8,414 nt of DNA from Candidatus Dadabacteria bacterium (GTDB lineage Bacteria; Desulfobacterota_D; UBA1144; Nemesobacterales; UBA2774), in contig JAHKKQ010000092.1 of NCBI GenBank assembly GCA_020027805.1, forward strand, positions 1 through 8,414. Reading direction: 5' to 3'. Each line of letters starts with the position of its first letter. Positions within the stretch are counted from its first letter, which is position 1. Positions 6,078 through 8,414 of this stretch are shown here, one piece after another. The notes below the pieces were generated by a model. It was not told the origin of the DNA. It did not search any database and was given only the letters and a program-made list of their open reading frames with translations. The translations under genes and the position numbers were made by a program.

Positions 6078-7226
6078 ATGAAAGACCACGACGCCGCTTT
6101 CTCCCCGCCCTCGGTCGAGGCATCTAAAGACCCTGACAGTACTCTTGTACTGAAAATAAAGGGCCGCCTGGACGTATATTCGACGGGAAAAATCTGGAAA
6201 GACTCCTCCTTCGAATTAGAGAAATCGAACCCCAGGAAACTGGTTATAGACGGAGAGGGTATAGAGTACTGCGACGCCTCGGGCATAGCGCTTCTTATCG
6301 AGCTAAGGCTGATCCAGGAGAAGAAAGGTGGCGGCTTCGAGCTGAGGGGGTTGAGCGAAGACAACGAGAAGCTGTACAAGCTCTTTAATTTCGGATTACT
6401 CTCAAAACCGGAAGGGCCGGGGAAACCCCCTTCGAGAAATATAGTTGAAAGGGTAGGCGAGACATCATGGGAGATGCTCGAAGAGCTGAGGGTGCATATT
6501 TATTTCACCGGACGCGTCACAGTCGGGCTTTTTGCTGCCGCCCTTAACCCCTTCAAGATCAGATGGAAGGAGGTGTTCGTCACATGCGAGAAATTCGGAG
6601 CCAACTCACTTTTCATCATCGCCCTCGTAAACTTTCTGGTGGGCCTCGTAATCGCGTTCCAGTCCGCCATACCCATGCAGCAGTACGGCGCCCAGATATT
6701 CGTCGCCGACCTGATCGTCATCGCCTATTTTAAAGAGCTCGGTCCTCTCATGACCGCCTTCGTCGTAAACGGCAGGAGCGGCTCGGCATTCGCCGCCGAG
6801 CTCGGCACGATGAAGGTGAACGAGGAGCTCGACGCTCTCGACACCATGGGACTCGACCCCGTTAATTTCCTGGTCGTCCCCAAGGTGATTGCCGCCATTT
6901 TTATGCTCCCCCTGCTCACGGTCTTCGGGAACCTCTTCGGTCTCCTCGGGGGACTCGTCGTAATACTATCGATGGGATACACCTTCACGACCTATATAAA
7001 CCAGATAACGGCTTCAGGGACCTATGTCATGCTGCTCGCGGGACTGTTCAAGACCCTCTTTTTCGCGGTGCTCATTGCGGGCGTCGGCTGCCTTTCGGGG
7101 ATGAGGGCTTCAAGAGGGCCGTCCGCGGTCGGCGACGCGGCGACAACAGCGGTCGTAACGGGGATTATACTTATGATAGTCGTCGACGGTATATTCGGGG
7201 TGATATATTACATACTTGGAATCTGA
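6078..7226 (+). CDS. mlaE: STAS-MlaE fusion, lipid ABC transporter permease
   Basis: Inner-membrane permease subunit of an MCE-type ABC transporter that moves phospholipid between the inner membrane and the periplasmic shuttle. Stand-alone MlaE is about 260 residues; this protein has 382 because an N-terminal STAS domain (about 22-110) is fused on. The STAS part shows LVLKIKGRLDV and YCDASGIALLIEL, with Ser68 at the position phosphorylated in anti-sigma antagonists. It corresponds to the separate MlaB subunit of E. coli. The permease part (about 130-382) has the MlaE core KELGPLMTAFVVNGRSGSA (219-237), then ELDALDTMGLDP (249-260), and about five hydrophobic segments. No Shine-Dalgarno sequence precedes the ATG. 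It is first gene of the operon, and its stop is 1 nt before the mlaF start. Such fusions are known in other Gram-negative groups. Confidence 0.95.
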   Translation: MKDHDAAFSPPSVEASKDPDSTLVLKIKGRLDVYSTGKIWKDSSFELEKSNPRKLVIDGEGIEYCDASGIALLIELRLIQEKKGGGFELRGLSEDNEKLYKLFNFGLLSKPEGPGKPPSRNIVERVGETSWEMLEELRVHIYFTGRVTVGLFAAALNPFKIRWKEVFVTCEKFGANSLFIIALVNFLVGLVIAFQSAIPMQQYGAQIFVADLIVIAYFKELGPLMTAFVVNGRSGSAFAAELGTMKVNEELDALDTMGLDPVNFLVVPKVIAAIFMLPLLTVFGNLFGLLGGLVVILSMGYTFTTYINQITASGTYVMLLAGLFKTLFFAVLIAGVGCLSGMRASRGPSAVGDAATTAVVTGIILMIVVDGIFGVIYYILGI

Positions 7227-7227
7227 G

Positions 7228-8013
7228 ATGAGCGACGGGAAAGAAGCGATAATAGAAGTTAAGGATTTTACGGCGAAATACGGTGACGTCGTAATCATCG
7301 ACGATATTTCGTTCGAAGTTTTGAGGGGCGAGATATTCGTCATACTGGGGGGCTCGGGCTGTGGAAAGAGCACGCTCCTGAAACATATGATAGGCCTCTA
7401 CAAACCCGCCCGCGGGAATATAATAATAAAAGGAGAGGACATCACAAAGGCGGAGGGCCGGGACAGAATCGATCTGTTAAAGCAGATAGGGGTCGCATAT
7501 CAGCTGGGGGCGTTATTCGGCTCCATGACCGTGCTCGAAAACGTGATGCTGCCTCTCGAGGAATACACGGACTTGAGCAGGGACGCAAGGCACCTGATAG
7601 GCAGAATGAAGCTCGAGCTCGTCGGTCTCGACGGCTCCGAGGAGAAGATGCCGTCCGAGCTGAGCGGCGGTATGATAAAAAGGGCGGCCCTCGCGAGGGC
7701 GATGGCGCTCGATCCCGAGGTGCTGTTCCTGGACGAGCCCTCCGCGGGTCTCGACCCCATAACCTCGGCGGAGCTCGACCAGCTCATAATACAGCTCTCG
7801 AGAAGCCTCGGCGTGACGTTCGTCGTCGTTACGCATGAGCTCAACAGCATTTACACCATCGCCGACAGGGTCATAATGCTCGACAAGAGCACCAAGAATA
7901 TAATCGCTGCGGGAAACCCCGAGTATTTGAGGGACCATTCGACGATCCCTGTGGTTCAAAAGTTTTTCAGGAGGCAGACCGACGCACAGCTCGGCGCGCA
8001 AAATCAGAGGTGA
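7228..8013 (+). CDS. mlaF: MlaF-type ABC transporter ATP-binding protein
   Basis: Cytoplasmic ATPase that powers the MlaE permease. It has 261 residues from the ATG at 7228. All nucleotide-binding motifs are present: Walker A GGSGCGKST (41-49), Q-loop AYQLGALFGSMTV with Gln92, signature LSGGM (145-149), Walker B VLFLDEP (165-171), D-loop SAGLDP and H-loop His203 in VVTHEL. The GALFGSMTV context after the Q-loop is typical of the MlaF/Mkl group. The C-terminal tail (PVVQKFFRR, 241-249) is also typical. A TTG at 7216 is in frame but overlaps mlaE; the ATG one base after the mlaE stop, with GGA 7 nt before it, is the better start. Translation is probably coupled to mlaE. Confidence 0.96.
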   Translation: MSDGKEAIIEVKDFTAKYGDVVIIDDISFEVLRGEIFVILGGSGCGKSTLLKHMIGLYKPARGNIIIKGEDITKAEGRDRIDLLKQIGVAYQLGALFGSMTVLENVMLPLEEYTDLSRDARHLIGRMKLELVGLDGSEEKMPSELSGGMIKRAALARAMALDPEVLFLDEPSAGLDPITSAELDQLIIQLSRSLGVTFVVVTHELNSIYTIADRVIMLDKSTKNIIAAGNPEYLRDHSTIPVVQKFFRRQTDAQLGAQNQR

Positions 8014-8016
8014 GGG
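8006..8016 (+). promoter_or_regulatory. Strong Shine-Dalgarno for mlaD inside the mlaF end
   Basis: AGAGGTGAGGG overlaps the mlaF stop (TGA 8011-8013) and includes GAGGTGA, complementary to the 16S rRNA 3' end. A second GAGGG core ends 10 nt before the ATG at 8027. It supports the ATG at 8027 as the mlaD start and contrasts with the absent Shine-Dalgarno sequences before hemB, glnS, cdsA and mlaE. Confidence 0.6.
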
Positions 8017-8026
8017 AAAATAAAAT

Positions 8027-8414
8027 ATGAGCCAGAAGCCCAATTTCTTCAAAATAGGATTGTTCGTAGTACTGGCGCTCCTGATACTCGCAGGGGCGAT
8101 AATTTTTTTCGGAGGCGGCAAATTTTTCGAGGAAAAGACCACTATAGAGACCTACTTCGACCAGTCGGTCCAGGGACTCTCGGTCGGGGCCTCTCTCGAA
8201 TTCCAGGGCGTCCAGATCGGGAACGTGAGCTACATAGGCTTCGCCTTCAACGAGTATAAGACCAACCGGCAGTACGTCCTCGTCAGGGCGCAGATTTACT
8301 CCAACAAGATAGCCGGAAAAGGTAAGGGCCGGCTCTATGAAACTGATAAAGCGAGGGTGGAAGGTTTTAAGGAAATGATAAGTCAAGGACTCAGGCTCCA
8401 GCTCGCCTCCCAGG
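8027..8414 (+). CDS. mlaD: MlaD-like MCE-domain protein, N-terminal part
   Basis: Third gene of the Mla-type operon, open to the window end (129 codons seen). It starts MSQKPNFFKIGLFVVLAL: a short cytoplasmic tail, then a single membrane anchor (about 11-30) that holds the protein in the inner membrane facing the periplasm. An MCE domain follows: TYFDQSVQGLSVGASLEFQG (43-62), then VQIGNVSYIGF, the hallmark turn of MCE proteins. MCE proteins form hexameric rings that bind lipid and hand it between membranes. After the first MCE strands come TNRQYVLVRAQIYSN and ISQGLRLQLASQ, a pattern seen in both MlaD-like and PqiB/YebT-like proteins, so the full length decides between a single-MCE and a multi-MCE or coiled-coil form. 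Start is 13 nt after the mlaF stop. Confidence 0.92.
   Translation, partial: MSQKPNFFKIGLFVVLALLILAGAIIFFGGGKFFEEKTTIETYFDQSVQGLSVGASLEFQGVQIGNVSYIGFAFNEYKTNRQYVLVRAQIYSNKIAGKGKGRLYETDKARVEGFKEMISQGLRLQLASQ

Noticed and set aside
7216..7227. Upstream TTG start for mlaF
   Set aside because: The ATG at 7228 has GGA at proper spacing and follows the mlaE stop by one base; the TTG start has no better support.
7513..8142. Minus-strand 209-codon open frame opposite mlaF and mlaD
   Set aside because: It is fully antisense to the conserved ATPase and the MCE gene start; the GC-rich third positions of those genes keep this frame open.
7967..8386. Minus-strand 139-codon open frame at the right edge
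   Set aside because: Antisense to the well-supported MCE-domain gene.

Overview
The window reads as ordinary chromosomal DNA from a Gram-negative bacterium. The strongest evidence is a three-gene Mla-type phospholipid transport cluster, which serves an outer membrane, together with a bacterial glutaminyl-tRNA synthetase and a zinc-type porphobilinogen synthase. Codon use is GC-leaning but rich in AGG (Arg) and ATA (Ile), and intergenic gaps are distinctly AT-rich. That pattern, plus the STAS-MlaE fusion, suggests something in or near the former Deltaproteobacteria (Desulfobacterota and uncultivated relatives). This placement is an inference and is weak. No phage, insertion sequence, CRISPR array, tRNA or rRNA was seen.

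Layout. Positions 1-164 are non-coding and AT-rich and hold two copies of a 32-base hairpin-bearing repeat exactly 76 bp apart, just downstream of a minus-strand pair: hemB (369-1352) followed 3 nt later by a 66-residue DUF4177-like protein (165-365). A short divergent promoter region (1353-1481) separates hemB from glnS (1482-3167, plus). glnS converges on a minus-strand PurN-like formyltransferase-fold gene (3182-3964), which is divergent from cdsA (4026-4895, plus). cdsA converges on a minus-strand polytopic membrane protein of unknown function (4892-5983), and the two genes share a TTAA at their stops. After another divergent intergenic region (5984-6077) comes the plus-strand operon of STAS-MlaE permease (6078-7226), MlaF ATPase (7228-8013) and the start of an MCE-domain MlaD-like protein (8027 to beyond the window end).

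Functionally the genes are mostly unrelated housekeeping functions: tetrapyrrole synthesis, Gln-tRNA charging, phospholipid synthesis (CDP-diacylglycerol) and phospholipid trafficking. cdsA and mlaEFD share a glycerophospholipid theme, with the unknown membrane protein between them.

No clearly new multi-gene system is visible. The items most worth a second look are the PurN-like protein, whose canonical catalytic His and Asp are both replaced, the paired hairpin repeats at the left edge, and the conserved-looking orphan membrane protein.
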